The notes under the pieces: generated by a model | What the model was told of the DNA's origin: nothing | The model's input: only the letters and a program-made list of their open reading frames with translations | The model's database searches: none | Shown: in pieces, positions 45,721 through 55,461 of the stretch | How positions within the stretch are numbered: the first letter of the stretch is position 1 | Layout: the number at the start of each line of letters is the position of its first letter | Translations under genes and position numbers: made by a program | From: Lentibacter algarum | GTDB taxonomy: Bacteria; Pseudomonadota; Alphaproteobacteria; Rhodobacterales; Rhodobacteraceae | DNA length: 64,000 nucleotides | Assembly (NCBI RefSeq): GCF_040580765.1 | Contig: NZ_CP158687.1 | Location: 1,426,001 to 1,490,000, forward strand | Direction: 5' to 3'

Positions 45721-46524
45721 TTAGCCAATACGGCCCGTGATGTAGCTTTCTGTACGCGGATCAGACGGCTTGGTGAAAATTTGCGAAGTGTCGCCAAATT
45801 CGACAAGGTTGCCCAAGTGAAAGAAGGCTGTCTTCTGGCTCACGCGAGCGGCCTGCTGCATCGAGTGGGTCACGATCACAACGGAATAGTCGCGGCGCAG
45901 TTCGTCAATCAGCTCTTCAACTTGCGCTGTTGCAATTGGGTCCAAAGCGGAGCATGGCTCATCCATCAGCAGAACTTCAGGCGCAGTGGCAATAGCGCGA
46001 GCGATGCAAAGGCGCTGTTGTTGGCCACCCGACAGACCGGTTCCGGGCGCAAGCAAACGATCCTTTACCTCGCCCCAAAGCGCAGCACGCTTGAGCGCTG
46101 TTTCGACGATCTCGTCGAGCTCGGCTTTGTTGCGCGCAAGACCGTGAATTTTGGGGCCATATGCAACATTGTCATAAATCGACTTCGGAAAGGGGTTGGG
46201 CTTTTGAAACACCATTCCGACTTTGGCTCGCAGCTGCACAGGGTCAACCTTTGCATCATAGATATTCTCGCCATCCAACAAGATGTCGCCTTCTACACGG
46301 CAGATATCAATCGTGTCGTTCATGCGGTTTAGACACCGCAGGAAGGTGGACTTGCCACACCCTGACGGGCCGATGAAGGCGGTCACGGTGTTGCTCGCGA
46401 TATCGACATTGACGTCTTTAATGGCGTGCGTCTCACCGTAGTAAACTTGGCAGTTGCGGGCCGTGATTTTGGCAGAATTCTGGGTCACGTCTTGCTCCGA
46501 ATTGGGGGCTAAAGCATCATACAT
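45721..46524 (-). CDS. pstB: phosphate ABC transporter ATPase PstB
   Basis: A 267-residue ATPase. Walker [10 protein letters not shown] at 52-60, the ABC signature [10 protein letters not shown] and Walker B VLLMDEP are intact. It energises phosphate import by PstC/PstA. The N-terminal 20 residues are an extra tail relative to E. coli PstB. It follows pstA after 15 bases. Confidence 0.95.
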   Translation of the reverse strand: MYDALAPNSEQDVTQNSAKITARNCQVYYGETHAIKDVNVDIASNTVTAFIGPSGCGKSTFLRCLNRMNDTIDICRVEGDILLDGENIYDAKVDPVQLRAKVGMVFQKPNPFPKSIYDNVAYGPKIHGLARNKAELDEIVETALKRAALWGEVKDRLLAPGTGLSGGQQQRLCIARAIATAPEVLLMDEPCSALDPIATAQVEELIDELRRDYSVVIVTHSMQQAARVSQKTAFFHLGNLVEFGDTSQIFTKPSDPRTESYITGRIG

Positions 46525-46539
46525 TGGGTTTGGCCTTTT

Positions 46540-47889
46540 TTACCAGCGTCGCTCAAACTTGCGGCGCAGAAGGATGGCAACAGTGTTCATCAAAATAAGG
46601 AAAACAAGCAGCACAATAATCGCGCCGGAGGCCCTCTCCACAAAGGCAGGGTCGCCGCGCTGTGTCCAGTTATACACCTGTACAGGCAATGCGGCGGCCG
46701 GATCGAATAAGCCTTCTGGCGGGCCCGCAGGATACTCGCGCACAAAAGCAACCATCCCGATGAGCAGAAGCGGCGCCGTCTCGCCCAAGGCCTGCGCAAG
46801 ACCAATAATCGCGCCAGTTAGAATGCCGGGCATAGCGAGTGGCAAAACATGATGGAAAATGGCCTGCATCTTGGATGCCCCAACCCCGAGAGCCGCATCG
46901 CGGATCGACGGTGGAACCGACTTGAGCGCCGCACGTGTCGCGATAATGATTGTCGGCAAAGTCATCAGCGTGAGCACAAGCCCCCCAACGATCGGCGCGG
47001 ACTGTGGTAAACCCACGACATTGATAAAGATCGCAAGGCCAAGAATACCAAATACAATAGACGGTACGGCTGCAAGATTTGAGATATTCACTTCGATCAG
47101 ATCAGTGAAGCGGTTCTGCGGTGCGAATTCCTCAAGATAGATTGAGGCTGCGACGCCAAGTGGCAGGGACAGACACAACACGATCAGCATCATATAAATT
47201 GATCCAAGGATCGCCACACCTAGCCCTGCGGCTTCTGGACGGGTGTCAGAGGCATCTGGCGCGGTGAAAAAGGCCCAGTTGAACGTTTTGTCCAAAACAC
47301 CAGCCGCGCGCAAATCATCGGCAGCTTGGAGCTGCTCGGGCGAAATATTGCGATCAAGTGCCGCGCTCGCCATAGTCACACGGCCTTTGAAATACCCATC
47401 AATTCGTCCGTTTACCAACAGGCTGAAGGTCACCGTCTCGCCGATCATCTCTGGGTTTGCCAAGACATAGTTGCGCAGTGTTGCAGGCGCTTCTTTGGAA
47501 ATCATGGCAACCAGATCTTTTGAGCTCAAGGCGCTGACATCAACACCTGCCTTAGCACTGGCCGTTTCCATCGCGACTTGAATCAAGGGTGCATAACCGA
47601 AGGTCGACACCTTGGCGATCTTTTCAAGATTGCGATCACCAGATTTGTCGAGCTTTGCTGGGTCGAGATAAACTTCAACCTCGGCATAGGTTTGCTGGAA
47701 GGACGACAGCCCATTTGCAAGAATAGACGTGAGCAAGCCAACGAGCGCCAGAACGCCGATCGCAACAGCAATCAGGCCAACAAAACGGAAGCGCGCTTCA
47801 GAGGCATTGCGTCTTTTGGTGCGCTCGTCCTGCACCAGCAAAGAGCTTCGGCGCGGCGCACTCGCGCTTGAGGAGGTGATATCGCTCAT
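46540..47889 (-). CDS. pstA: phosphate ABC transporter permease PstA
   Basis: A 449-residue permease, longer than the E. coli protein of about 300. After the first membrane helix (about residues 35-57) there is a soluble insert of roughly 170 residues, predicted to be extracytoplasmic, before the six-helix permease domain with its EAA loop (ASKMQAIFHHVLPLAMPGIL). Insert-containing PstA is common in alphaproteobacteria. The ATG overlaps the pstC stop by four bases. Confidence 0.92.
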   Translation of the reverse strand: MSDITSSSASAPRRSSLLVQDERTKRRNASEARFRFVGLIAVAIGVLALVGLLTSILANGLSSFQQTYAEVEVYLDPAKLDKSGDRNLEKIAKVSTFGYAPLIQVAMETASAKAGVDVSALSSKDLVAMISKEAPATLRNYVLANPEMIGETVTFSLLVNGRIDGYFKGRVTMASAALDRNISPEQLQAADDLRAAGVLDKTFNWAFFTAPDASDTRPEAAGLGVAILGSIYMMLIVLCLSLPLGVAASIYLEEFAPQNRFTDLIEVNISNLAAVPSIVFGILGLAIFINVVGLPQSAPIVGGLVLTLMTLPTIIIATRAALKSVPPSIRDAALGVGASKMQAIFHHVLPLAMPGILTGAIIGLAQALGETAPLLLIGMVAFVREYPAGPPEGLFDPAAALPVQVYNWTQRGDPAFVERASGAIIVLLVFLILMNTVAILLRRKFERRW

Positions 47890-49346
47890 TCGTATTGCTC
47901 CCGATATTTACGCACGACATGAAGGGCGATCACGTTAAGACCCAAGGTTATGACAAAGAGTGTGAGACCAAGTGCAAATGCAACCAGCGTTTCTGGGCTA
48001 GCGAACTCGGTATCGCCCGTAAGCTGACTGACAATTTTCACGGTGACCGTCGTCATGGCTTCAAATGGATTTAGGCCAAGCTTGGCCGCCGCCCCCGCCC
48101 CCATCACAACGATCATCGTTTCGCCAATCGCACGGCTCGCGGCCAGAAGCACCGCTCCCACCACACCAGGCAAGGCCGCTGGCAGGATCACTTGCTTAAT
48201 GGTTTCAGACTTGGTTGCGCCAAGCCCGTAGGAGCCGTCGCGCATCGCTTGTGGGACGGCATTGATAATATCATCGGAGAGTGACGAGACGAATGGAATA
48301 AGCATAATTCCCATCACAAGCCCCGCAGTCAAAACCGAAGAAGACGAGGAACCAAGGCCCAGTGGCGAGGCGATGTAGTCACGCAAGAACGGCCCGACAG
48401 TAATCAAGGCAAAGAGGCCATAAACAATTGTGGGTATCCCCGCCAAAACTTCGATAGCGGGCTTGGCAAAGGACCTCAGGCCTTTCCCCGCATATTCAGC
48501 GAGGTAAATCGCAATCATCAAACCTGTCGGCACAGCAACGAGCAACGCCAGCAAGCTGACATATAGCGTGCCCCAGAGCAGAGGTAGAATACCCAGATCT
48601 GACCCACCGCGAAACTGCGGATTCCAAACCGTAGAGAAAAAGAAGTCTTTGGCTGGGTACATCTTGAAGAAGTTCAAAGTCTCAAACAGCAGCGACCCAA
48701 CGATACCGACAGTTGTCAGGATTGCGACAAGGGATGCCCCGATAAGCAGGGACAAAACAAATGTCTCGCTAGTATTGCGCGCTCGCAAATCAGGCGTGAT
48801 CCGCAGCAGCGTCACTACAAAAAGAAGTACAGCCATGGCAAGCGTTACGCCTGACATCCAGAAGCGTCCGACGTTTTCAGTTGCGCGAAAAGTCTTTGCA
48901 GCCTCAAAAACAGGCCCCTGCACATCTGTTCCAATCGCCACGCCCACTTCAGCCAGTTGCTTTCGGATATCTGTCTGATCAGCGTTCAGTTGCGCCAGTT
49001 CATCTTCGCTCAGACCCGACGCCGCGATGAGTGCATCTAGGCCACCAGAAATACGGCGCACATCCGCCAATACAAGGCTTTTAGCACCCCCCTCTGGGAT
49101 CACACTGTCGGGTATCATTCCCGAGACACGTGTCTCAATAAGGATAGGTTGCACGAACAACCACGTCATTAGAATAAGCAGCGCAGGCACAATCGTATAA
49201 AGCGCAACAATCTGGCCGTAGTAGCCAGGCAAGGAGTGCAGCTTTTGATGATTGGTGTCTGACATGGACAAGGCACGAGAGCGCCCAAGAAAGAACCCCA
49301 GCCCTCCAAGGCCAAGGACGATCATAATGATAGAGAAGGAGCTCAT
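47886..49346 (-). CDS. pstC: phosphate ABC transporter permease PstC
   Basis: A 486-residue permease with an N-terminal hydrophobic helix and an extracytoplasmic insert, then a permease domain carrying EAA-like GATKSETIKQVILPAALPGV. The ATG at 49346 has GGTGGA seven bases upstream; the open frame continues to 49400 without signal. The gene is 61 bases after pstS. A hairpin in this gap could reduce pstC relative to pstS, as the binding protein is usually needed in excess. Confidence 0.92.
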   Translation of the reverse strand: MSSFSIIMIVLGLGGLGFFLGRSRALSMSDTNHQKLHSLPGYYGQIVALYTIVPALLILMTWLFVQPILIETRVSGMIPDSVIPEGGAKSLVLADVRRISGGLDALIAASGLSEDELAQLNADQTDIRKQLAEVGVAIGTDVQGPVFEAAKTFRATENVGRFWMSGVTLAMAVLLFVVTLLRITPDLRARNTSETFVLSLLIGASLVAILTTVGIVGSLLFETLNFFKMYPAKDFFFSTVWNPQFRGGSDLGILPLLWGTLYVSLLALLVAVPTGLMIAIYLAEYAGKGLRSFAKPAIEVLAGIPTIVYGLFALITVGPFLRDYIASPLGLGSSSSSVLTAGLVMGIMLIPFVSSLSDDIINAVPQAMRDGSYGLGATKSETIKQVILPAALPGVVGAVLLAASRAIGETMIVVMGAGAAAKLGLNPFEAMTTVTVKIVSQLTGDTEFASPETLVAFALGLTLFVITLGLNVIALHVVRKYREQYE

Positions 49347-49368
49347 AGTCTTTCCACCGCATTGGTAA

Positions 49369-49392
49369 GGGGCGGCACGTCCGCGCCACCCC
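49369..49392 (-). other. hairpin between pstS and pstC
   Basis: GGGGCGGC (49369-49376) pairs with GCCACCCC (49385-49392) with one wobble pair. No T-run follows on the minus strand. Such intergenic hairpins lower expression of downstream genes or stabilise the pstS end of the mRNA. Confidence 0.6.
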
Positions 49393-49407
49393 TCTTTCAT
49401 TTCGGGT

Positions 49408-50448
49408 TTAGTTCAAAGGACCCATTGGCACGCGGTTTGCCACCATTTCCTGTGTCTTTGCAAGCTCGGGATCTGATACGAGGCCATAGGCCGCGAGAGG
49501 GCCATCTGGGCCTGCGATCTCGTCAGACACGAAGAACTCAACATATTCTTGCATGCCAGGGATGACGTCGAGGTGTGCGTTCTTCACATAGAAGTAAAGC
49601 GGGCGAGACACAGGGTATTCACCTGTAGAGATTGTCTCAACTGAAGGTGACACGCCACCCATGGTCGCAACCTGAAGCTTGTCTGTGTTGTTCTGGTAGA
49701 ATGAAAGACCAAAGACACCGATACCGTTCTTGTTGGCATCAACACGCGCAAGTGTTTCTGTGTAGTCACCGTCGATGTCGATTGACTTACCGTCTGTACG
49801 AAGCTGCATGCAGGCCTTTTCGGCTGCTTTCTTGTCGCCACCATTTGCCGCCATATGGGCGTCGAATGTGCCGTTCGCTTCACAGCCTGCCACGATCACT
49901 TTTTCGTCGAAAACTTCGCGTGTGCCGTGTTTGGTACCAGGAATGAATGCGAGAATTTCTTCTGATGGCAATTCAGCGTTAACGTCAGCCCATGTTGCAT
50001 TGCCGTTTGCGGCCAAAGCGCCGTCCTTAGCAACTTCTGCAGCAAGTGCGCTGTGCCAATCGGCAGGAGTGAACGCATAAGACGGACCGTTGATTTCGGA
50101 TGCGAATACGATCCCATCATACCCGATGCGTACTTCCATGATCTCTGTCACGCCGTTTGAGGCGCAGAGGTCGATGTCTGATTGTTTGATTTTTGAAGAC
50201 GAGTTCGCAATGTCGATGGTGTTTTCGCCAACGCCTTCGCAAAGTTTCTTGCGGCCGGCGCCTGACCCACCTGATTCAACAACTGGTGTCGGGAATTCAA
50301 AGTTCTCGCCAAAGGCCTCGGCAACAATTGCAGCGTAAGGGAGTACTGTGGATGAACCAGCCACTTGAACGTTGTCGCGAGCGGCGGCGGATGTAGCGGC
50401 AGCTGCGAAAAGTGCAACGGCGGAAACGGCTGTTTTTGCGTATGACAT
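49408..50448 (-). CDS. pstS: phosphate-binding protein PstS
   Basis: A 346-residue periplasmic binding protein with a signal peptide (residues 1-23, ending TSAAA). The phosphate-binding loops GSSTVLPY, SGGSGAGRKK and NSSSKIK-type segment are visible near residues 30-100. Expressed first in the unit and therefore most strongly. It lies about 80 bases downstream of a Pho box of three repeats. Confidence 0.94.
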   Translation of the reverse strand: MSYAKTAVSAVALFAAAATSAAARDNVQVAGSSTVLPYAAIVAEAFGENFEFPTPVVESGGSGAGRKKLCEGVGENTIDIANSSSKIKQSDIDLCASNGVTEIMEVRIGYDGIVFASEINGPSYAFTPADWHSALAAEVAKDGALAANGNATWADVNAELPSEEILAFIPGTKHGTREVFDEKVIVAGCEANGTFDAHMAANGGDKKAAEKACMQLRTDGKSIDIDGDYTETLARVDANKNGIGVFGLSFYQNNTDKLQVATMGGVSPSVETISTGEYPVSRPLYFYVKNAHLDVIPGMQEYVEFFVSDEIAGPDGPLAAYGLVSDPELAKTQEMVANRVPMGPLN

Positions 50449-50528
50449 ATGTCACTCCTAGGTCAGGTTTCTGGCCCCTGCGATCAGCGGCCTTGCCTCG
50501 CTTCTTAGGCTCGGGTGATTATGCTTTT

Positions 50529-50557
50529 GTGACAACTGTGTAACAGTTTCATGACAG
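50529..50557 (-). promoter_or_regulatory. Pho box upstream of pstS
   Basis: On the minus strand, CTGTCAT (50557-50551), GAAA, CTGTTAC (50546-50540), ACAG, TTGTCAC (50535-50529) are three heptamers repeated every eleven bases. This matches the consensus CTGTCAT-N4-CTGTCAT that PhoB recognises. It implies that phosphate starvation induces the pstS-pstC-pstA-pstB-phoU-phoB unit. Confidence 0.9.
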
Positions 50558-50582
50558 CCCATCAGAGCCCTGTAAACAAAGG

Positions 50583-51647
50583 CTAAACAGCATCGCCCCG
50601 TGGGAGCAAAACGCTAAACTCGGCCCCTTTTCCCAAGTCCGAATCGATTCTCAGCCGCCCACGGTGGCGCTGAACGATGTGCTTGACGATTGCGAGACCC
50701 AACCCAGTACCTCCGACTTGGCGTGAACGGTGAGAATCAACGCGGTAAAAGCGTTCGGTCAAACGTGGAATATGCAGCGGATCAATTCCTGCACCAAAGT
50801 CTTTTACCTTAACCAAAACACCCGGCTGCCCACGCAAAGCTGGCTGGCCTTCGACTGCGCTCAATGTCACCAAGACTTTGCCACCTGCCCCGCCATACTT
50901 AATCGCGTTTTCAATCAAGTTCGTAAAAACCTGTCGTAGCTGATCTGCTTCTGCCCGCACGCTCAAATCATGCTCTGACAGGTCTGTCATGATTTCTACT
51001 GCAGTTTCGCTGGCTCTTGGCGCCAATGAACTGATTACTGACGTTAGCAAAGCCCCAAGCGCCACGCTGTCACGCAGGGGTAGCCGTTCCTCGGCCTCCA
51101 CACGGCTCAGCGACAAAAGATCACTTACGAGCCGTTCCATGCGGGCCGCTTCCGAACTCATAATTTCCAAAAACTCCATGCGCGCTCCCGCATCGTCTTT
51201 GGCAGGGCCCTGAAGCGTTTCGATAAAACCCATCAAAGATGTGAGCGGCGTGCGCAACTCATGACTGACATTGGCAACGAAATCACGGCGCATCTGGCTT
51301 GCCTGCTCGCGGTCCGAAATGTCCAGAAAGCTCACCAAGACCCCGTCATTCAGGGCGTTTGTTGGATTGCAATGTACCTCATAGACCCCTTCTTTCCCGT
51401 CGGAGTGTACCAAAAAGCGAGCTTTGCGGAGGGTCTTGTCCTTGATCGTGGATTCAACTGCCTCAACCAGTGCTGGTTGGCGCAAGACCGAAACATAGGG
51501 TTGGCCGAGCGCCGCTCCGCTGCCCAACAGCGCCTGCGCCATCGCATTGGTTGCCGCGACGCGCCCATCCCCCCCGACCAAAAGTACGGGGATTGGTAGC
51601 GCCGCTAAAAGCGTGGCCATATTTTGGTTCGAGAAGGTGTCTGACAT
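50583..51647 (-). CDS. phoR: phosphate regulon sensor kinase PhoR
   Basis: A 354-residue histidine kinase. Residues about 10-110 form a PAS domain, followed by the phosphoacceptor H129 in FVANVSHELRTPL and the HATPase domain (LIENAIKYG; DFGAGIDP; GTGLGLAIV). No membrane helix is seen in front of the PAS domain, even if the open frame to 51743 is included, so this PhoR is probably soluble. ATG at 51647 is the start. It is separated from pstS by the Pho box region and may have its own promoter. Confidence 0.92.
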   Translation of the reverse strand: MSDTFSNQNMATLLAALPIPVLLVGGDGRVAATNAMAQALLGSGAALGQPYVSVLRQPALVEAVESTIKDKTLRKARFLVHSDGKEGVYEVHCNPTNALNDGVLVSFLDISDREQASQMRRDFVANVSHELRTPLTSLMGFIETLQGPAKDDAGARMEFLEIMSSEAARMERLVSDLLSLSRVEAEERLPLRDSVALGALLTSVISSLAPRASETAVEIMTDLSEHDLSVRAEADQLRQVFTNLIENAIKYGGAGGKVLVTLSAVEGQPALRGQPGVLVKVKDFGAGIDPLHIPRLTERFYRVDSHRSRQVGGTGLGLAIVKHIVQRHRGRLRIDSDLGKGAEFSVLLPRGDAV

Positions 51648-51882
51648 TGCTTTTTTGTTCCGGCTTAGGGCAACACGGCCCTCACAATGCGCAAGAGACA
51701 GGCGGAGGCATTTTATGTGTTTTGGTCGTCTTTGCAATTCCACAAAATAGGGAAGTTGCAGAAGTCTGTTTGGCAGGCCATGCTCGCCTTCCGCACATCT
51801 GTGGTGCGCCTGATGCTTCGGGGGGAGTCACGGGAGCCACATTTGGTTTAACGATACATCTTTTTATGAGGACCAAAGACCC

Positions 51883-52305
51883 ATGAGCTTTATTTCGCTG
51901 CTGCTAAAGCCCAAATTTGTGATTGTCACCTCACCATCAGCTGAGGCCCCTGTCCTTGATCAAAAGTATATAGGTTCACATGTGCAATTGTGTGATCTGG
52001 CAAACTTTGCAGGAGCAGCACCCCCTCCAGCGGCCTACGTCGGCTGGCTCATTGCCGCAGATTATGACGCATATGATATCGGGCATGCCCTCGCCAAAGC
52101 TGATTTTTCGGGTCGTTGCATCCTCATCAGCTCGGTTGAGCTTCCGAGCCGAAGCTTGATTCTGCGAGAACTCTCCACCGCGTTTGATCAGATCGAATTC
52201 TCTCTCTGGGACGCTGCAGACGCCTCAACGCTCGCAGCCTCTCTTTGTCACTCGCTTATTGCGCCGCGCTCTCGTGAGGAAACATCGGCCCAGATTGACG
52301 CCTAA
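51883..52305 (+). CDS. hypothetical protein, possibly a degenerate receiver-like fold
   Basis: A 140-residue protein with an AGGACCAAAGACCC stretch before its ATG. I do not recognise a family. The pattern of hydrophobic beta strands ([31 protein letters not shown]) alternating with helices, ending in a helix [12 protein letters not shown], is like a response regulator receiver, but the phosphoacceptor Asp and conserved Lys are not clear. Divergent from phoR and convergent with the gamma carbonic anhydrase gene (four bases overlap). Real coding status is probable, since it matches the reading frame size and spacing of neighbours. Confidence 0.6.
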   Translation: MSFISLLLKPKFVIVTSPSAEAPVLDQKYIGSHVQLCDLANFAGAAPPPAAYVGWLIAADYDAYDIGHALAKADFSGRCILISSVELPSRSLILRELSTAFDQIEFSLWDAADASTLAASLCHSLIAPRSREETSAQIDA

Positions 52306-52823
52306 AGCGTAGCGAGGTTCGCCCGAAAGCGGCGCATATTGTCTTGGTAATGCAACGCCGAAGAACGCAAGCCTTCGATTGCTGTGGGGTCAAGCATGCG
52401 TACGATTTTCCCTGGACTGCCCATCACAAGGCTCCCATCAGGAATGTCTTTACCCTCGGTGATCAGAGCACCCGCGCCGATCAGGCAGTTTTTTCCGATC
52501 TTGGCTCCGTTAAGCACAATAGCGCCCATACCGATCAGCGAATTCTCTCCGATCGTACAACCATGCAACATAACTTTGTGCCCGATAGTACAACCCGCGC
52601 CAATGTTCAGAGGAAACCCGATATCAGTATGCATGACCGTGTTTTCTTGAACGTTGCTCCCTGCCCCGATGGTGATCCGTTCGTTGTCGCCGCGCAATGT
52701 GGCGGAAAACCAAACCGAGGCGCCCGCCTCAAGCACGACATCACCGATCACATTTGCATCTGGTGCAACCCATGTATCCGGATCGATCTGTGGGGCCTTG
52801 TCGCCCAGACTATAAATCGTCAT
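52302..52823 (-). CDS. gamma carbonic anhydrase family protein
   Basis: A 173-residue left-handed beta-helix protein built of hexapeptide repeats (for example IGDVVL, IGAGSN). Three histidines that would bind zinc or iron are H65, H82 and H87, each in conserved context. Relatives include YrdA, CaiE and PaaY and act as carbonic anhydrases or thioesterases. GAGGAG lies before the ATG, which overlaps the gmk stop by four bases, so it is read with gmk. Confidence 0.9.
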   Translation of the reverse strand: MTIYSLGDKAPQIDPDTWVAPDANVIGDVVLEAGASVWFSATLRGDNERITIGAGSNVQENTVMHTDIGFPLNIGAGCTIGHKVMLHGCTIGENSLIGMGAIVLNGAKIGKNCLIGAGALITEGKDIPDGSLVMGSPGKIVRMLDPTAIEGLRSSALHYQDNMRRFRANLATL

Positions 52824-53461
52824 GACATCTCCTCAAATTCGGCCTGAAGCTTGCGAACATGTTCTACAAGATGTGGCTGCTGAATGCGACGATGACGGCG
52901 CGACGTGATGATGGTTTTCAGGCGCTCCTCAGTTGCGTCCAAGTCATCGTTCACCAGAACATAGTCATAGGCGTCCCAACGACTGATTTCATCCCAACTC
53001 TTGCGCATCCGCTTCTCAATAACCTCTGCGCTATCCTGACCACGGCTGACAAGGCGGCGGTGCAGCTCCTTGATTGAGGGCGGCAGGATAAAGATACTCA
53101 GAGTATGCGCCCCAAGGACTGAGTTGCGAATTTGCTGCGCGCCCTGCCAGTCAATATCAAAGAGCACGTCCTTGCCCTGCCCGATTGCCGCCTCAACAGG
53201 TGCACGCGGTGACCCATAAAAATTGCCAAACACATGTGCGTGCTCGAGCATTCCGTCGTCCGAGACGGTCTTTTTAAAGGCCTCTTCGGTGAGGAAGTGA
53301 TAATCGACCCCATTCGTCTCGCCGTCACGTGGCGGCCGCGTTGTGGCCGACACGGAAAAAGAAATACTCGGATCCCAAGCAATGAGGCGTTTGGAAAGTG
53401 TGGATTTGCCTGCGCCGGATGGCGAGGACAAAATGATCAAGAGGCCGCGACGGTCTTTCAT
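52820..53461 (-). CDS. gmk: guanylate kinase
   Basis: A 213-residue kinase converting GMP to GDP. P-loop SPSGAGKST at about residues 13-21 and the GMP-binding [13 protein letters not shown] segment are clear. GGAG is eight bases before the ATG, which lies three bases after the yicC stop. The order yicC-gmk is widespread in bacteria. Confidence 0.95.
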   Translation of the reverse strand: MKDRRGLLIILSSPSGAGKSTLSKRLIAWDPSISFSVSATTRPPRDGETNGVDYHFLTEEAFKKTVSDDGMLEHAHVFGNFYGSPRAPVEAAIGQGKDVLFDIDWQGAQQIRNSVLGAHTLSIFILPPSIKELHRRLVSRGQDSAEVIEKRMRKSWDEISRWDAYDYVLVNDDLDATEERLKTIITSRRHRRIQQPHLVEHVRKLQAEFEEMS

Positions 53462-53464
53462 ATT

Positions 53465-54352
53465 TTACTCCACATTCTGAATCTGTTCACGCATCTGGTC
53501 GATCACCGACTTGAGATCAAGCCCGATGCTGGTCAGCGCACTCATTTGCGCTTTGGAGCACAGCGTGTTGGCTTCTCGATTGAACTCTTGCGCTAGAAAA
53601 TCAAGTTTTCGCCCAACAGGGCCGCCTTTGGCCACAAGATCACGCGCCGCGGCAACATGCGCGTGCAGACGGTCCAGTTCCTCAGTGATATCAGCCTTCA
53701 CTGCCAATATGGCGAGCTCTTGGGCGATGCGCGTTTGATCTACATCGACAGCCTCTGCGACACGGGCAAGGCTCGCACGGAAAGCCGCAGAGCTCTCCTC
53801 TCGGCGGGCGTTGGCAGCTTCTGCTGCAGCATTGGTCAGGCGTTCAATGTCGTCAAGCTGTGAGCCTATCAAGGCTTTTAGCTGCGCTCCTTCTGCTGCG
53901 CGCATCTCAGTAAAGCTCGCCAGAACAGGTGAGAAGTCGCTTTTCAGAGCCGCCAACAGAGGCGCAGGATCATCTTCGATCGCGCTTTGCTCCATAATAC
54001 CGCGCAAACCTAAGATCTGGCTTGAAGTACTCGGCGCAAGGGAGAGACCTTGGTCCATCGCCTGCTGCTCCACTTCGGCCATCGCTGCCAAAACTGCCTC
54101 AAGCTGCGAAGTGTTCAAGCTCAAACCTGCGCCTGCCTCTTCGCGAGAGAGCCTCAATCCAATTGTTATATTGCCACGCTTTGTCGCCTCGGACATCGCA
54201 CTGCGCAGATGTGTTTCAAGTCCAGTGATCCAATCAGGTACACGAATACGGATATCCTGCCCTTTTCCATTGACCGCGCGCAGCTCCCAGCTCCAGCTAT
54301 GAGCCCCGAAGTGGCCCTTGCCCGAAGCAAACCCTGTCATGGATGAAATCAC
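53465..54352 (-). CDS. yicC: YicC/YloC family endoribonuclease
   Basis: A 295-residue YicC-like protein. It begins ISSMTGFASGKG, the family N-terminus, and ends with the C-terminal DUF1732 segment (LDFLAQEFNREANTLCSKA), which contains the likely metal-binding residues. E. coli YicC is an endoribonuclease acting on small RNA. A GTG at 54352 has AAGGAG seven bases upstream and is preferred to the GTG at 54358, which is too close to that ribosome binding site. Confidence 0.9.
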   Translation of the reverse strand: MISSMTGFASGKGHFGAHSWSWELRAVNGKGQDIRIRVPDWITGLETHLRSAMSEATKRGNITIGLRLSREEAGAGLSLNTSQLEAVLAAMAEVEQQAMDQGLSLAPSTSSQILGLRGIMEQSAIEDDPAPLLAALKSDFSPVLASFTEMRAAEGAQLKALIGSQLDDIERLTNAAAEAANARREESSAAFRASLARVAEAVDVDQTRIAQELAILAVKADITEELDRLHAHVAAARDLVAKGGPVGRKLDFLAQEFNREANTLCSKAQMSALTSIGLDLKSVIDQMREQIQNVE

Positions 54353-54558
54353 CGCCACACTCCTTTTTCCGCTTTGCGGCCTGACTTACGCGCTTCAAGG
54401 TGCATGGCGCAAGCCTTCTAGCCAAGGCAGTTAACCAACCTTACCAAATTCATTCAAATTTTCGCCCAATTTAGGCCATATTTGATCTGCAGGGGGAACA
54501 CACCCCGTAGAGGCACATATGTGTGCCGATACGGCCAGTTTACACACGGAGCGGATAT

Positions 54559-55245
54559 ATGTCAGAGTTGATGCGGAGTGGTGATGTAGTGAGTATGATG
54601 GACCGTTTGAGCCAGAACCAGTTTCCTGCCTGTGCGCTTGTTGAAGCCTACTGGCATAGCCAAAAACCCAAAAACAGCTTGCCCAAACGCTCTGCAATTG
54701 ACCCTCGTGGGATAGAGGACGCTCTAAACTACGCATTTATTTTGGAAAGTATCGGAACGGGTGTGGCGCGCATCCGCATTGCTGGGATGCATCTGAACGA
54801 GCTAACAGGAATGGAAGTACGCGGGATGCCTATTAGCACGCTGATCGCACCACCTTCACGCGACGCGTTTGGCCGCGTTCTCGTCGGGCTGCTGAACGGT
54901 CCCGCATTAATGCATCTGAGCCTGACGGCCGAAGGGCAAACAGATACAGCGCATCAAGCTCGCATGCTACTTTTACCGCTTGTTGATGAAAAAGGTCACG
55001 TAAATCGCGTTCTTGGTTGTCTTGAAACAAAAGGTCTTACACGAAGTAAACCACAGCGTTTTGACATCCTGGAGGCCAAGAAAACCAATATCGATGTTCT
55101 AAAGGTTGTCCCGCCGACGGAGGACCATCCGCTGCTTGAGCCCGCCACAGGCTTTAAAGACGCGGCAACCCCTTTTGTGCGCACATCAGACACTGTGGCG
55201 GTCAAAAGGCCCAGCTACCTGCGCGTCATCAAATCGGATGATTGA
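54559..55245 (+). CDS. PAS_5 domain protein
   Basis: A 228-residue soluble protein with a single PAS domain of the PAS_5 family, recognised by LVEAYWHSQK near residues 29-38 and the SAIDPRGIEDALNYAFILE segment. There is no kinase, cyclase or other output domain, and a C-terminal tail of about 70 residues is unordered in appearance. GGAG lies seven bases before the ATG at 54559. The 200 bases before the gene are A/T-rich and contain a TTAACC element near 54429. Role unknown; such proteins may bind small ligands or partners. Confidence 0.85.
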   Translation: MSELMRSGDVVSMMDRLSQNQFPACALVEAYWHSQKPKNSLPKRSAIDPRGIEDALNYAFILESIGTGVARIRIAGMHLNELTGMEVRGMPISTLIAPPSRDAFGRVLVGLLNGPALMHLSLTAEGQTDTAHQARMLLLPLVDEKGHVNRVLGCLETKGLTRSKPQRFDILEAKKTNIDVLKVVPPTEDHPLLEPATGFKDAATPFVRTSDTVAVKRPSYLRVIKSDD

Positions 55246-55266
55246 AAACGCCCGAGCGCTTGTCCA

Positions 55267-55461
55267 ATGATCAAGGCGCAGCCTTTGGTCCGAAGGCAAA
55301 ACCTTTTATAATCTGCTTTTTCAGAGGACTGCGTAATCCAAGCCGAGGCTAAAGCTCGGCGAAAAAAACAACGTGAGGCGGCATTTCAGGCTCTATCGGT
55401 GCGCGCTCGACGCATCAAACCCTATGGAACCCTGCTCAAATGGGCCTACCCACAAGGATAG
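55267..55461 (+). other. 49-codon open frame after an in-frame stop, possible relic
   Basis: Between the PAS_5 gene and aroG, codons from ATG at 55267 run fourteen residues to a TAA at 55309-55311, and the same frame continues open from 55312 to a TAG at 55459-55461. The second part reads as a plausible protein end, with a basic helical stretch (AEAKARRKKQREAAFQAL) and a conserved-looking RIKPYGTLLKWAYPQG. It has no good start codon. It could be the remains of a disrupted small gene or chance. Confidence 0.25.

Noticed and set aside
54429..54444. CtrA-like TTAACC elements before the PAS_5 gene
   Set aside because: The spacing between the half-sites is six rather than seven bases and the second half-site is imperfect, so I did not list it as a binding site.
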